In this document: piece after piece, positions 34,208 through 43,485 of the stretch
How positions within the stretch are numbered: position 1 is the stretch's first letter
How the letters are laid out: each line of letters opens with the position of its first letter
Assembly (NCBI GenBank): GCA_910586565.1
Contig: CAJUIT010000006.1
Span: forward strand, 62,001 to 126,000
From: an uncultured Muribaculaceae bacterium
GTDB lineage: Bacteria; Bacteroidota; Bacteroidia; Bacteroidales; Muribaculaceae
DNA: 64,000 nt
Reading direction: 5' to 3'
Notes under the pieces: model-generated
What the model was told of the DNA's origin: nothing
Database searches by the model: none
What the model saw: only the letters and a program-made list of their open reading frames with translations
Program-made: the position numbers and the translations under genes

Positions 34208-34265
34208 AACGGCACATTCACCGCCCGAGCTGATTCAGCCGGCAGTGGATGTGCCGTTTTTCTTT
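34208..34265 (+). terminator. terminator after the GLUG lipoprotein operon
   Basis: The 18-base arms 34208-34225 and 34241-34258 pair with two exceptions, and a TTTTTCTTTT run follows, a classical intrinsic terminator. Confidence 0.85.
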
Positions 34266-34417
34266 TCCATATCCCCACCGTGGAAGAAGCGGCAGTTGCC
34301 AATCCCCGATAGCTGCTATTGATAATTTCTGTGACCGATACCGTTTCGGCCAATCGCCGATTACGACCTTTGCACTGCAAAATCACAAATAACTACACTT
34401 AACTTATACCTACACTT

Positions 34418-34621
34418 ATGAGCACACCTTTCATCGTGTGGAGCATCATTATGGCTCTTTTCATCATCGGTTTGGCACTGCGCCTCCATTCGGTCGTTAC
34501 CCGTCACTCAAAATCTCATCTCCCTGCAATTTCCACAGGTAGTGAACGTGAAATCATCTATATCCCCGGCGACCAACTGCACCCCGACGATTACAACTAT
34601 GACGAATTCGAAAACCTCTGA
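34418..34621 (+). CDS. small single-helix membrane protein
   Basis: The 67-residue protein has one clear membrane helix (PFIVWSIIMALFIIGLALRL, residues 4-23), then a basic stretch and an acidic tail (DDYNYDEFENL). No family is recognised. Its last 23 bases overlap the start of the first ThrE gene, which suggests translational coupling and a role as an accessory part of that exporter; this is inferred. Acidic and aromatic codons continue to the stop, so it is a complete small gene. No good promoter is seen; GACCTTTG at 34365-34372 is a weak -7 candidate. Confidence 0.6.
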   Translation: MSTPFIVWSIIMALFIIGLALRLHSVVTRHSKSHLPAISTGSEREIIYIPGDQLHPDDYNYDEFENL

Positions 34622-35387
34622 CCATCCCTCGCTTAAGCAACGTGCCGCCTTCATAACCGATTATTCGGCGTGGCTGCTCGGATGCGGGGCCACATGCATC
34701 AGGCTCGAAAAAAACGTGAGCCGCATAGCCCGGGCTTGGGGAATGAGAGTTGAAATAACCATCATGCCGCGCCATCTCCACATGTCGTTCTACAACGCCG
34801 ACAACGATGTGCTCCTCTCAACCGTGCTCCCGCCGAAAAAAACACCCGTAAGTTTCAGCATGAACACGCGTCTGAGCCGGTTGAGCTGGCAAATTGCCGA
34901 CGGCGAAATCTCTTTCTCTCAGGCAAACGCTGCATTACAGCAGGCCGTCGCACCCGCGCGCGAAAATGAATGGGTGCTCACCCTGATGGTTTGTTTTGCC
35001 AACGCATCATTCTGCGCTCTGTTCGGAGGCGATGCCATAGCTATGGCTGTGGTGTGGATGGCAACGCTGGCCGGCTTCATGCTGAAAATCTTCCTGTTGA
35101 AACGCCATTGCGACCACCGCTTCATGATGTTTTTGTGCGCACTCACCTCATCGGTGCTCGGAGCAACCGACGGCCTTTTCAGTCTCGGCACCACTGCCGC
35201 CGTCGCCCTCGGCACAAGTGTGCTCTATCTGGTGCCCGGCATTCCGTTTCTCAACTCATTCAGCGACCTCATCTACCGCCACTATGTGTGCGCATTCAGC
35301 CGTTTCACCGATGCCGTAGTTCTCACAAGCTGCCTTTCGGCAGGGCTGTGCACCGGCATGTGGCTGATGAACGTGGGGATGTTTTAA
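34599..35387 (+). CDS. threonine/serine exporter ThrE-like, N-terminal part
   Basis: The ATG at 34599 gives 262 residues; it overlaps the preceding small gene by 23 bp. The cytoplasmic N-terminal part carries the ThrE/DUF1212 pattern (FITDYSAWLLGCGATCIRLEKNV, RIARAWG near residues 17-55), and about five membrane helices follow (from near residue 125), including GLFSLGTTAAVALGTSVLYL. In Corynebacterium ThrE the two membrane halves are joined in one 489-residue chain; here the second half is the next gene. Together they would export threonine, serine or small dicarboxylic compounds. The split form is common in Bacteroidetes and Firmicutes. Confidence 0.85.
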   Translation: MTNSKTSDHPSLKQRAAFITDYSAWLLGCGATCIRLEKNVSRIARAWGMRVEITIMPRHLHMSFYNADNDVLLSTVLPPKKTPVSFSMNTRLSRLSWQIADGEISFSQANAALQQAVAPARENEWVLTLMVCFANASFCALFGGDAIAMAVVWMATLAGFMLKIFLLKRHCDHRFMMFLCALTSSVLGATDGLFSLGTTAAVALGTSVLYLVPGIPFLNSFSDLIYRHYVCAFSRFTDAVVLTSCLSAGLCTGMWLMNVGMF

Positions 35388-35414
35388 CCCTATTCTATTT
35401 TATAGTATTCAGTG

Positions 35415-35915
35415 ATGGTCACGCAAATTTTACAAGATGCATTGTTCGCGGCAATAGCTGCTATCGGTTTCTCTGCAATCAGCAATCCCCCTCGCCGCAC
35501 CTATCCGTTCTGCGCACTTATAGCCGCAGTAGGCCACTCCACTCGCTATTGGCTCATGAATCCCGAGTTCGGTGCAGAACTCCACATAGTGCCCGCAACC
35601 TTCCTGGCAGCATTCATCATCGGACTGATGGGGGTGTTTCTCTCACCTCTGGCCAAATCCCCTGCCGAAACATGCCTTTTCCCGGCATTGCTGCCGATGA
35701 TTCCGGGTATCTACGCCTACAAAACTTTCGGTGCACTGGCCATGTGTGTGCTCAACCACAACCGTGAAATTTTCGATTTCTATTTCTACCGGTTCAGTTT
35801 CAACGGCCTTACATGTCTGTGCATTCTGCTTAGTATGGCAATCGGAGCAACAATCCCTATTTTTCTCTTTGAGAAAATCTCTTTTCAGGCCACCCGACAA
35901 CATAAAATTATGTAA
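35415..35915 (+). CDS. threonine/serine exporter ThrE-like, C-terminal part (DUF3815 type)
   Basis: The ATG at 35415 gives 166 residues with about five membrane helices: near 5-22, 28-44, 50-70, 75-100 and 130-155. This matches the short second half of split ThrE exporters. It follows the first half by 27 bp on the same strand, so the two are co-expressed and very probably form a heteromeric carrier. The Asn, Pro and Gly positions in FPALLPMIPGIYAYKTF are typical. Downstream by 14 bp is a LysR regulator in the same direction, possibly the operon's regulator. Confidence 0.82.
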   Translation: MVTQILQDALFAAIAAIGFSAISNPPRRTYPFCALIAAVGHSTRYWLMNPEFGAELHIVPATFLAAFIIGLMGVFLSPLAKSPAETCLFPALLPMIPGIYAYKTFGALAMCVLNHNREIFDFYFYRFSFNGLTCLCILLSMAIGATIPIFLFEKISFQATRQHKIM

Positions 35916-35929
35916 ATTCGCATTGAACT

Positions 35930-36829
35930 ATGGAATTACGCCAGTTAAAATATTTTGTAAAGGTTGCCGAAACGCTGAGTTTCTCCGAGGCGGCTAAATG
36001 TATGTGTGTCACTCAAAGCACCCTTTCACAACAGATAAAGCAACTTGAAGGTGAACTCGGAGCGCAACTTTTCGAGCGCACAAGCCACACTGTGACCATC
36101 ACCGAAACAGGGCGCGAGATGCTACCTTTCGCAAGGCAGACAATCAACGCCGCCGACCTCTGCATCACACGCATCTCCGACCTCAACAACATCAAGGCCG
36201 GAACTCTCGACATCGGCGTGACCTACACGTTCAGCCCCATCCTCACCGAAACGCTTATCGAATTCCGCAAACTCTATCCCGACATAAAGCTCAACATCCA
36301 CTACAAACCGATGAGCGAACTCATGGAGATGTTGCGCTCACGCGATGTCGATTTCGTGCTGGCGTTCAAACCTACAGTGCCTGTCGAGGGGATTGAATCG
36401 CACATACTTTTCCAGAATTATCTGGCTGCGATTGTGCGCTCCGACCACCCGCTGTGTGCCAAAACAAGCATCTCGCTCGAAGAGCTTGAACAATATCCCC
36501 TTGCATTGCCAAGCAAAGGGTTGCAGGCCCGCAACGCTTTCGACCGCGTGACCGGCGGCAACAACCGGCTGAAAGTGAAGCTGGAGCTCAACGAAGTGAA
36601 CATCCTGCTGAAAATAATCAGGCAGACAAAGCTTGTGGCCGTACTGGCCGAGGCCACTATCCACAACGAGACCGGTGTGAAAGCCCTGCGCCTCGATTTC
36701 AAGGATAATGAAATGGCCGGTTGCGTGCACACGCTCAAAAATCATTATCGCAAACGGTCGGTGCAGGAGTTCCTGCGTCTGCTCAGCGAATCAATGGCTG
36801 TGAAGGAGCGACAGAACGCATGGATTTGA
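35930..36829 (+). CDS. LysR-family transcriptional regulator (CynR-like)
   Basis: This 299-residue LysR regulator has an N-terminal HTH (SFSEAAKCMCVTQSTLSQQIKQLE, residues about 17-40 in two parts) and a substrate-binding-like effector domain. It lacks the OxyR cysteine pair. The sequence has the general features of CynR/CysB-like members, but the ligand is not evident. It lies 14 bp after the split ThrE exporter and 142 bp before cstA, all in one direction, so it could regulate amino acid export or peptide/pyruvate uptake. TAAATTCG at about 35913-35920 is a one-mismatch -7 element. Confidence 0.88.
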   Translation: MELRQLKYFVKVAETLSFSEAAKCMCVTQSTLSQQIKQLEGELGAQLFERTSHTVTITETGREMLPFARQTINAADLCITRISDLNNIKAGTLDIGVTYTFSPILTETLIEFRKLYPDIKLNIHYKPMSELMEMLRSRDVDFVLAFKPTVPVEGIESHILFQNYLAAIVRSDHPLCAKTSISLEELEQYPLALPSKGLQARNAFDRVTGGNNRLKVKLELNEVNILLKIIRQTKLVAVLAEATIHNETGVKALRLDFKDNEMAGCVHTLKNHYRKRSVQEFLRLLSESMAVKERQNAWI

Positions 36830-36920
36830 CCGCCCGCAACTTCACGGCCATCTCTCTCACAACTTGTTGTCGGCAGGCAAATTAATGTGGTGAATTCTAT
36901 GATGTGACAGCCTTTTTTCG

Positions 36921-36928
36921 TATCTTTG
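36921..36928 (+). promoter_or_regulatory. -7 promoter element of cstA
   Basis: TATCTTTG matches the TAnnTTTG consensus 43 bp before the start codon. No convincing TTTG is present at the -33 position. Confidence 0.55.
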
Positions 36929-36971
36929 ACTCATTAAAATCGGCTTCACCATCATTAATTTCACACCCGCC

Positions 36972-38441
36972 ATGATTTCGTTCACCATCGCCCTGCTGGT
37001 GCTGATTGCAGGATATTTCATTTACGGCAAACTTGTGTCGCGCATTTTCGGTCAGGACGCCACGCGCGTAACCCCCGTGCACACTCATGCCGACGGAGTT
37101 GACTTTGTGAAACTCCCCACATGGAAAATCTTCCTCATCCAGTTTCTCAACATCGCCGGACTGGGGCCGATTTTCGGCGCCATAATGGGCATAATGTTCG
37201 GCCCGGCGGCATTCCTGTGGATTGTGTTCGGAACCATTTTCGCCGGTGCCGTCCACGATTATCTCGCCGGCATGCTCTCGCTGCGCAGCAACGGAGCTTC
37301 CCTCCCCGAAATCGTAGGTGCGCAACTCGGTGGCGGCATCAAAAACGTGATGAGGGTGTTCGCATTGCTGCTTATGATTCTGGTTGGGGCGGTATTTGTC
37401 TACAATCCAGCCGACCTCCTCGCCCAAATCACACCCGAATCGGTCAACCGCATGTTCTGGATAATCGCTATCTTCGCCTACTACATGCTCGCCACGCTGC
37501 TCCCGATCGACAAGCTGATTGGCAAACTCTATCCCCTGTTCGGCCTGGCATTGCTCTTCATGGCCGTGGGTATTCTCGTGATGCTCTATGTTCATGGCAG
37601 CGCCATGCCCGAAATGTGGGAGGGCTTCGCCAACCGCCGCCCCGATGCCGATGCAACCCACATCTTCCCGATGATGTTTGTGTCGATTGCCTGCGGTGCC
37701 ATATCGGGATTCCATGCCACCCAATCCCCCATGATGGCGCGCTGCCTTCAGAACGAGCGCCACGCAAGACCCGTGTTCTACGGCGCTATGGTAACCGAAG
37801 GGGTGATTGCCCTCATCTGGGCGGCCGCAGCCGTCACATTCACCGGTGGTTACGAGAACCTCTCGGCCACCCTCGGCTCAAGCAGCCCGTCGGTGCTGGT
37901 CAATGAAATCTCGAAATCATGGCTCGGCACATTCGGAGGCATTCTGGCCATTTTGGGCGTCATCGCAGCCCCCATCACCTCGGGCGACACCGCACTCCGC
38001 TCTGCCCGCCTAATCGCCGCCGACTTCCTCAACTTCGGCCAGGGGCAGCTGCACAAACGCTTGCTCGTATCGGTACCCGTTTTCGCCCTCTGTTTCTTCG
38101 TGATGATGATTCCCTACGAAGCCCTGTGGCGCTATTTCGCGTGGAGCAACCAGATGCTCGCCGTGTTCACCCTCTGGGCACTCACAGTCTATCTTTCGCG
38201 CCACGGGAAACTCTACATCATCACCCTGCTGCCGGCACTGTTCATGACCGCCGTGACCATGACCTACATTTTCTATGCGCCCGAAGGGTTCAGCTCGCTC
38301 ACACAGGCAGCCGGTGGTGAACCGATAAGCTACGAAACCGCCGTTGGCCTCGGTCTTGCCATCTCGGCGTTGCTGCTCGCCCTATTCATCCGTTTCCGCC
38401 GCGCAGCGGTGCCAACCGCTCCTGAAGTCAGCATTGACTGA
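36972..38441 (+). CDS. cstA: carbon starvation protein CstA-family transporter
   Basis: The 489-residue permease has a run of hydrophobic helices starting with MISFTIALLVLIAGYFIYGK and the CstA signatures LNIAGLGPIFGAIMG, GTIFAGAVHDYLAGMLSLR and GFHATQSPMMARCL. It is shorter than the roughly 700-residue E. coli CstA but has the length of the common short form in Bacteroidetes. Family members take up pyruvate or peptides by proton symport during carbon limitation. The gene is monocistronic, with a TATCTTTG promoter element upstream and a perfect 10-bp terminator downstream. The nearby LysR gene may control it. Confidence 0.92.
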   Translation: MISFTIALLVLIAGYFIYGKLVSRIFGQDATRVTPVHTHADGVDFVKLPTWKIFLIQFLNIAGLGPIFGAIMGIMFGPAAFLWIVFGTIFAGAVHDYLAGMLSLRSNGASLPEIVGAQLGGGIKNVMRVFALLLMILVGAVFVYNPADLLAQITPESVNRMFWIIAIFAYYMLATLLPIDKLIGKLYPLFGLALLFMAVGILVMLYVHGSAMPEMWEGFANRRPDADATHIFPMMFVSIACGAISGFHATQSPMMARCLQNERHARPVFYGAMVTEGVIALIWAAAAVTFTGGYENLSATLGSSSPSVLVNEISKSWLGTFGGILAILGVIAAPITSGDTALRSARLIAADFLNFGQGQLHKRLLVSVPVFALCFFVMMIPYEALWRYFAWSNQMLAVFTLWALTVYLSRHGKLYIITLLPALFMTAVTMTYIFYAPEGFSSLTQAAGGEPISYETAVGLGLAISALLLALFIRFRRAAVPTAPEVSID

Positions 38442-38514
38442 CCGCTCTTAAAAACCCTCGTTGGGATGCATTAAGTTCAATTAACATTCAACAAATTAAC
38501 GTTCACCACTTAAT

Positions 38515-38548
38515 CGGGTCACTTACAAAACAAGTGACCCGTTTTTTT
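38515..38548 (+). terminator. intrinsic terminator between cstA and the TolC gene
   Basis: CGGGTCACTT (38515-38524) and AAGTGACCCG (38532-38541) form a perfect 10-bp stem followed directly by seven T residues. Confidence 0.93.
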
Positions 38549-38696
38549 GTTCCTCTTCAAAGGAACCGGCTAAATTCAGTTACGAATTTTGAGTTTACAC
38601 CTACACGTTCAACTTTAAATCAGCAAAAGCTGTGGAAGGCGTGAAAAACATTTTTTCATGACTTTCTTTTCTTCCCATCACTTTCCAATACTTACA

Positions 38697-40001
38697 ATGA
38701 TTTCAAAATCCGTCTTAGCTCTAACAGCTGCCATGTTCACGGTTGTGCCCGTTGTCAGGAGTCAAAGCCTCACAACCTATCAGGAATGTGTCGACTACGC
38801 CCGCACCCACAACATCACCCTGCAGCAATCTCAGCTCACCGAGCAGCTAACGGCATCGTCGCTCGAAGCGGCGAAAGCGCAGTGGCAACCGACTCTCGAC
38901 TTCGGCACCGCACACACCTACTCCAACGCTCCCTGGGGCAACGGCAACCGCAACACCTTCGGCGGCAACTTCAATCTGTCGGCCGGATGGACCGTGTATA
39001 ACGGCGGTGTGCGCCGCAACACAATCAAACTCAACGAGAAACAGCAGCAAATCGACGCACTGGCAACCGCCCAGACTCTGCGCACCATTGAAACCGACCT
39101 GCTGTCGGTCTATCTCAACATCCTCTACGCCTCCGAGTCGATAGATATTTACAAGGAAACCGTGGAGCTCAGTCAGGCGCAGGTTGACCGTGCGCGCGGA
39201 CTCATGGAAGCCGGCAAGCTCTCGCGGGTTGATTTCGCGCAGCTCAACGCGCAGCTCGAACAGGATAACTACAACCTCGTCAATGCCCGCAGCCAATATG
39301 CCACCCGACGCATGGAGCTGAAAAAACTCCTGCAACTCGGCATCACCGATTCAATCACACCCGCACCGCTCGATTGGGATGCTCTCGACATCCTCACCCC
39401 TCTCCCGCCAATCGACGAAAGCTACCGCCTGGCCACGCAAACCGACCTTATGCTGCAATCGCTCGCCTTGCAAAAGGATGCCGCCGACATCAACATCTCA
39501 ATTGCAAAAGCCGGCCATGCACCGCGCATCGACCTCAACGCCGGTGTGGGAACCGCCTACACCGTGCCGGGCGACGGATTCGGCCAACAGTTGCGGCAGG
39601 CAATGAGCGAGCACATCGGCGTGTCGCTCGCAATCCCCATCTTCGACCAGAAGAAAACAAAAACCGCCGTTACCAAAGCCAACATCGAAAAACTATCGGT
39701 CGACCTCGACACCGACCAACGGTTGCTCGACCTATCGCAGGCGGTTGAAAGCTGGTATGTCGACGTTAACGAAGCTCTGAGCCGTTATCAGGCGGCCACC
39801 GAGCAGGAAAAATCGGCAGCCCTCAGCAATGACCTCATCAACGAGCGCTTCACCCTCGGGCTGGTGAATCCCGTTGAACTTCTCACCGCCCACAACACCC
39901 TGCTCGAAGCGCGCCACTCGGTGCTTCAGGCTAAATACATGGCTCTGCTCGGCCGGAAAATGATTGAATATTACCGCACCGCCGAAATCACCCTGCCGTG
40001 A
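38697..40001 (+). CDS. TolC-family outer membrane efflux channel
   Basis: The ATG at 38697 gives 434 residues and a signal peptide (MISKSVLALTAAMFTVVPVVRSQ). The mature protein has the two tandem outer-membrane-efflux repeats of the TolC family: heptad-rich helices (LTEQLTASSLEAAKAQWQPT; SQAQVDRARGLMEAGKLSR) alternating with beta strands (FGGNFNLSAGWTVYNGG; IGVSLAIPIFDQKKTK). It forms the trimeric channel-tunnel of a tripartite exporter. The three following genes encode a MacA-type adaptor and MacB-type ATPase and permease on the same strand, so this is the channel of that pump; it might also serve the orphan RND pump elsewhere in the window. Confidence 0.9.
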   Translation: MISKSVLALTAAMFTVVPVVRSQSLTTYQECVDYARTHNITLQQSQLTEQLTASSLEAAKAQWQPTLDFGTAHTYSNAPWGNGNRNTFGGNFNLSAGWTVYNGGVRRNTIKLNEKQQQIDALATAQTLRTIETDLLSVYLNILYASESIDIYKETVELSQAQVDRARGLMEAGKLSRVDFAQLNAQLEQDNYNLVNARSQYATRRMELKKLLQLGITDSITPAPLDWDALDILTPLPPIDESYRLATQTDLMLQSLALQKDAADINISIAKAGHAPRIDLNAGVGTAYTVPGDGFGQQLRQAMSEHIGVSLAIPIFDQKKTKTAVTKANIEKLSVDLDTDQRLLDLSQAVESWYVDVNEALSRYQAATEQEKSAALSNDLINERFTLGLVNPVELLTAHNTLLEARHSVLQAKYMALLGRKMIEYYRTAEITLP

Positions 40002-40058
40002 GCTCCGCGCGCCATCACTATGAAATAATCCCCGGCAACATTTGAAAACCACAACACA

Positions 40059-41225
40059 ATGAAAAAAACCGCAATAGCCCTCCTCTCCATCATGGCCTGC
40101 GTGGCCACCTCCTGCAAAAAAGAGGCAAAAATAGTTCTCGAAACGACCACCGTGTCGGCAGGCGAAATCAGCGAGACAGTAACCGCAACCGGAACCCTCG
40201 AATCTGTCACACAGGTTGATGTGGGCACACAGGTAACCGGCATCATCGACAAACTCTATGCCGACTACAACAGCGAGGTGAAAAAAGGCGACATGATTGC
40301 CGAAATTGAGAAAACCGTGCTTCAGGCCGACCTCAACAGCGCCGATGCCACTCTCGAATCGGCTCGTGTCACATTCGAGTACACCCGCACCAACTACAAC
40401 CGCGACAAAGCCCTCTACGACAAGCAGCTCATCAGCGAATATGATTACCAGACCTCGCTCAAAGACTTCAAGGTGGCGCAGCAGGCCTACGACAAGGCTC
40501 AGGCCGACCGCGTGAGAGCCGCCAAAAACCTCAACTACGCCGAAATCTACTCACCCATCGATGGCATTGTGATTTCGCGCGATGTGGAGGTTGGCCAAAC
40601 TGTGGTATCGAACATGAGCGTTGCCAACCTCTTCACAATCGCCGACCTCGACCACATGCAGGTGGTGGGCAATGTCGACGAAGCCGACATAGGTCAGGTG
40701 AAAGTGGGCCAGAGGGTGGTGTTCACCGTCGATGCCTACCCCAACGATTCATTCGAGGGGAAAGTTACGCAGGTGCGCCTCTCGGCAACAACCGAAAGCA
40801 ACGTGGTGACCTACGAGGTGATTGTGTCGGCCACCAACGAGGAGCACAAACTCATCCCCGGCATGACTGCCAACCTCACCATCTATGTGCTTGAGGAGAA
40901 CGGCGTGATGACAGTGCCTGTAGCCGCCACAAAATTCACCCCGCGCGACTATCCCGATGTTAAGGGGCTCCCCCAACCTGCAACCTCCTCAATGAAAGCG
41001 GCCGACAAAGCCGGCGCACACGTCTATGTGGTGAAAGGTGACAGCCTCTACTTCACCCCCGTTGAACTTGGAGCCGCCAACGGCATAAACATCGCAGTCA
41101 AATCAGGGCTCGCACCCGGCGATGAGATTGCATTGAGCTACGAATCGGCCGAAGCGATGGCCGCCACCTCCGACAAAACAGAGGTCAATCCCTTCGCCCC
41201 CAAACGTCCCGGCCAAAAGAAATAA
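40059..41225 (+). CDS. periplasmic adaptor (MacA/HlyD type) lipoprotein
   Basis: The 388-residue product has an SPII signal with lipobox VATSC (Cys19). It shows the membrane-fusion-protein layout: a lipoyl-like half motif (TGTLESVTQVDVGTQVTGII), an alpha-helical hairpin (about 90-150), the second lipoyl half (AEIYSPIDGIVISRDVEVGQTV) and a beta-barrel domain with GQVKVGQRVVFTVDAYP. It bridges the TolC channel and the inner-membrane MacB permease. It begins 57 bp after the TolC gene and ends 23 bp before the ATPase gene. Lipid anchoring of the adaptor resembles AcrA. Confidence 0.9.
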   Translation: MKKTAIALLSIMACVATSCKKEAKIVLETTTVSAGEISETVTATGTLESVTQVDVGTQVTGIIDKLYADYNSEVKKGDMIAEIEKTVLQADLNSADATLESARVTFEYTRTNYNRDKALYDKQLISEYDYQTSLKDFKVAQQAYDKAQADRVRAAKNLNYAEIYSPIDGIVISRDVEVGQTVVSNMSVANLFTIADLDHMQVVGNVDEADIGQVKVGQRVVFTVDAYPNDSFEGKVTQVRLSATTESNVVTYEVIVSATNEEHKLIPGMTANLTIYVLEENGVMTVPVAATKFTPRDYPDVKGLPQPATSSMKAADKAGAHVYVVKGDSLYFTPVELGAANGINIAVKSGLAPGDEIALSYESAEAMAATSDKTEVNPFAPKRPGQKK

Positions 41226-41248
41226 CCCACAGAACAGACACTTCACAC

Positions 41249-41995
41249 ATGAGCGACCGCGAAATAATTGTTATCGACAAACTCAAACGCAACTTCGTTG
41301 TGGGCGACGAAACCGTGCATGCCCTGCGCGAAATCTCGTTCACCATCCGCGAGGGTGAGTTTGTCACCATCATGGGCACCTCAGGTTCGGGCAAATCAAC
41401 ACTGCTCAACATCCTCGGATGCCTCGACATTCCAACCTCGGGCGACTATCTGCTCGACGGCATATCGGTGCAGAAAATGAGCAAGAACCAACGAGCCACC
41501 ATCCGCAACCGCAAAATCGGCTTCGTGTTCCAGAACTACAACCTGCTGCCCAAAACAACCTCAATCGAGAATGTGGAGCTCCCCCTGCTCTACAATTCGG
41601 CCTACAATGCCAAAGAGCGCAAAGAGCGCGCAATAAAAGCGTTGGAAGCCGTGGGGCTGCACGACCGCCTCTACCACCGCAGTAACCAGATGTCGGGCGG
41701 TCAGCAACAGCGTGTTGCAATCGCGAGAGCACTTGTCAACGACCCGGTGATTATCCTGGCCGACGAGGCGACAGGTAACCTCGACACACGCACTTCGTTC
41801 AGCATCCTCACCCTCTTTCAGGAGCTTCACGCCCGTGGCCGCACAATCATTTTCGTGACCCACAACCCCGAGCTGGCCGACTACTCCTCACGCAACATCG
41901 TGCTGCGCGACGGCCGCATCATCTCCGACACCCGCAACGACTCCCCGGCATCGGCAAAAGCCGTGTTCGATTCACTCCCCAAAGACCCCGATTGA
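41249..41995 (+). CDS. ABC transporter ATPase, MacB/LolD type
   Basis: The 248-residue ATPase carries Walker A GTSGSGKST (residues 43-51), Q-loop in GFVFQNYNLLP, signature MSGGQQQRVAIARAL and Walker B VIILADEATGNLD, then the H-loop in IIFVTHNPELA. The ADEATGNLD sequence is the hallmark of the MacB/LolD/FtsE group. It powers the separate permease encoded 1 bp downstream; E. coli MacB has both domains in one chain, while Bacteroidetes often split them. The complex acts at the inner membrane with the MacA-like adaptor and the TolC-like channel. Confidence 0.94.
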   Translation: MSDREIIVIDKLKRNFVVGDETVHALREISFTIREGEFVTIMGTSGSGKSTLLNILGCLDIPTSGDYLLDGISVQKMSKNQRATIRNRKIGFVFQNYNLLPKTTSIENVELPLLYNSAYNAKERKERAIKALEAVGLHDRLYHRSNQMSGGQQQRVAIARALVNDPVIILADEATGNLDTRTSFSILTLFQELHARGRTIIFVTHNPELADYSSRNIVLRDGRIISDTRNDSPASAKAVFDSLPKDPD

Positions 41996-41996
41996 C

Positions 41997-43217
41997 ATGA
42001 GATTCGCCAACCTCTTCAAAATAGCCCTTCGCGCACTCAACAACAACAAGCTGCGCTGCTTCCTCACCATGCTCGGCATCATCATCGGCGTGGGCTCCGT
42101 AATCACCATGCTGGCTATCGGCCAGGGCTCGAAAAACAGCATCAAGGCCCAGATTTCCGAAATGGGCTCAAACATGATTATGATTCACCCCGGCACAGGG
42201 CAGCGCGGAGGTGTGCGCCAGAGCGCCGACGACATGCAAACCCTAAAAATCGAGGACTACGAAACCCTGCGCGACAACGCCAAATATCTCACCGCCGTGT
42301 CGCCGCAAGTGAGCAGCTCGGGGCAATTCATCAACGGCAACAACAACTACCCATCCTCGGTTTCGGGCATCACCCCCGACTATCTCAACATCCGCATGCT
42401 CAAGGTGAGCGAAGGCGCAATGTTCACCGATCAGGATGTTGCAACTGCCGCAAAAGTGTGCGTACTCGGCCAGACGGTTGTCGACAACCTCTTCCCCAAC
42501 GGCGAGAACCCAATCGGAAAAGTTGTGCGCTTCAACAAAATTCCTTTCACCGTGATTGGAGTGCTTGAAAAGAAAGGCACAAACTCTATGGGGCAGGACC
42601 AGGACGACGTTGTGCTCGCCCCCTTCACCACCGTGATGAAACGTGTGCTTGCCATTGACTACCTGCAAAGCCTCTTCGCCAGCGCAATCGACGAAAACCT
42701 CAGCGAGGAAGCCACCGACGAGATTACCCAACTGCTGCGCACCAACCACAAGCTCAAGGATGGTGCCGACAACGATTTCAACATCCGCTCGCAACAGGAA
42801 CTCAGCGAAATGATGAGTTCAACCTCCGACATGATGACTGTGTTGCTTGCCTGCATCGCCGGAATCTCGTTGCTCGTGGGTGGCATCGGCATCATGAACA
42901 TCATGTATGTGTCGGTGACTGAGCGCACCCGCGAAATCGGTCTGCGCATGGCAATCGGGGCCAAAGGGCGCGACATCCTCGCTCAGTTCCTCATTGAATC
43001 CGTCATCATCAGCATCACCGGCGGAGTGATAGGTGTGATTATCGGAGGTATCGCCACATGGCTTGTCACGTTGATAGCCCGGTGGCCTGTCGAGATTCAA
43101 GTTTCAGCCGTTATCCTGGCATTCTCCGTCTGCACCGTCACTGGCGTGTTCTTCGGGTGGTATCCCGCCCAAAAAGCCGCCAACCTCAACCCCATCGACG
43201 CCCTCCGCTACGAATAA
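41997..43217 (+). CDS. MacB/FtsX-family ABC permease
   Basis: The 406-residue permease has one N-terminal membrane helix (about 20-45), a large periplasmic MacB_PCD domain (about 45-270) and three C-terminal helices (about 277-305, 328-355 and 365-390) with the FtsX motifs LVGGIGIMNIMYVSVTERTREIGLRMAIGA. Type VII (MacB-like) transporters do not move substrate through the membrane; they use ATP to drive periplasmic export through TolC. It starts 1 bp after the ATPase stop, so translation is coupled. Substrate could be a peptide, lipid, siderophore or drug; nothing in the locus decides. A family A repeat ends the operon. Confidence 0.93.
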   Translation: MRFANLFKIALRALNNNKLRCFLTMLGIIIGVGSVITMLAIGQGSKNSIKAQISEMGSNMIMIHPGTGQRGGVRQSADDMQTLKIEDYETLRDNAKYLTAVSPQVSSSGQFINGNNNYPSSVSGITPDYLNIRMLKVSEGAMFTDQDVATAAKVCVLGQTVVDNLFPNGENPIGKVVRFNKIPFTVIGVLEKKGTNSMGQDQDDVVLAPFTTVMKRVLAIDYLQSLFASAIDENLSEEATDEITQLLRTNHKLKDGADNDFNIRSQQELSEMMSSTSDMMTVLLACIAGISLLVGGIGIMNIMYVSVTERTREIGLRMAIGAKGRDILAQFLIESVIISITGGVIGVIIGGIATWLVTLIARWPVEIQVSAVILAFSVCTVTGVFFGWYPAQKAANLNPIDALRYE

Positions 43218-43287
43218 CCCGCTCCCATCGGAAACAGTCCACATCTTTTCGTCACAGAATCCAAAAAGAACTGTCACCCCCACATCC

Positions 43288-43466
43288 AAAGGCGGTGTGT
43301 CAAAATTCATGACACACCGCCTTTGAGGTCTAAGCGGGGAGGGTGCTGTCAGAATGGTTTGGATGGTAGGAGCTTGTGGGTGAGGTAGATGGGAGCGTAC
43401 TGAAGTACGTGACCGAGACCGAATCCCGCAAGCGACAACCCGGACGAGCCATTATGACACACCCTC
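43288..43466. repeat. family A dispersed repeat, full copy A6
   Basis: The copy has a 15-bp perfect hairpin (43288-43302 with 43310-43324), then the full body with inverted ends and the internal CGTAC-TGAA-GTACG stem (43396-43409). It follows the permease gene and probably terminates the export operon. Confidence 0.87.
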
Positions 43467-43485
43467 GTTATGGGCTTCCACATGC

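Noticed and set aside
38658..38696. Upstream ATG for the TolC-family gene
   Set aside because: The 13 extra residues spoil the signal peptide that starts cleanly at 38697.
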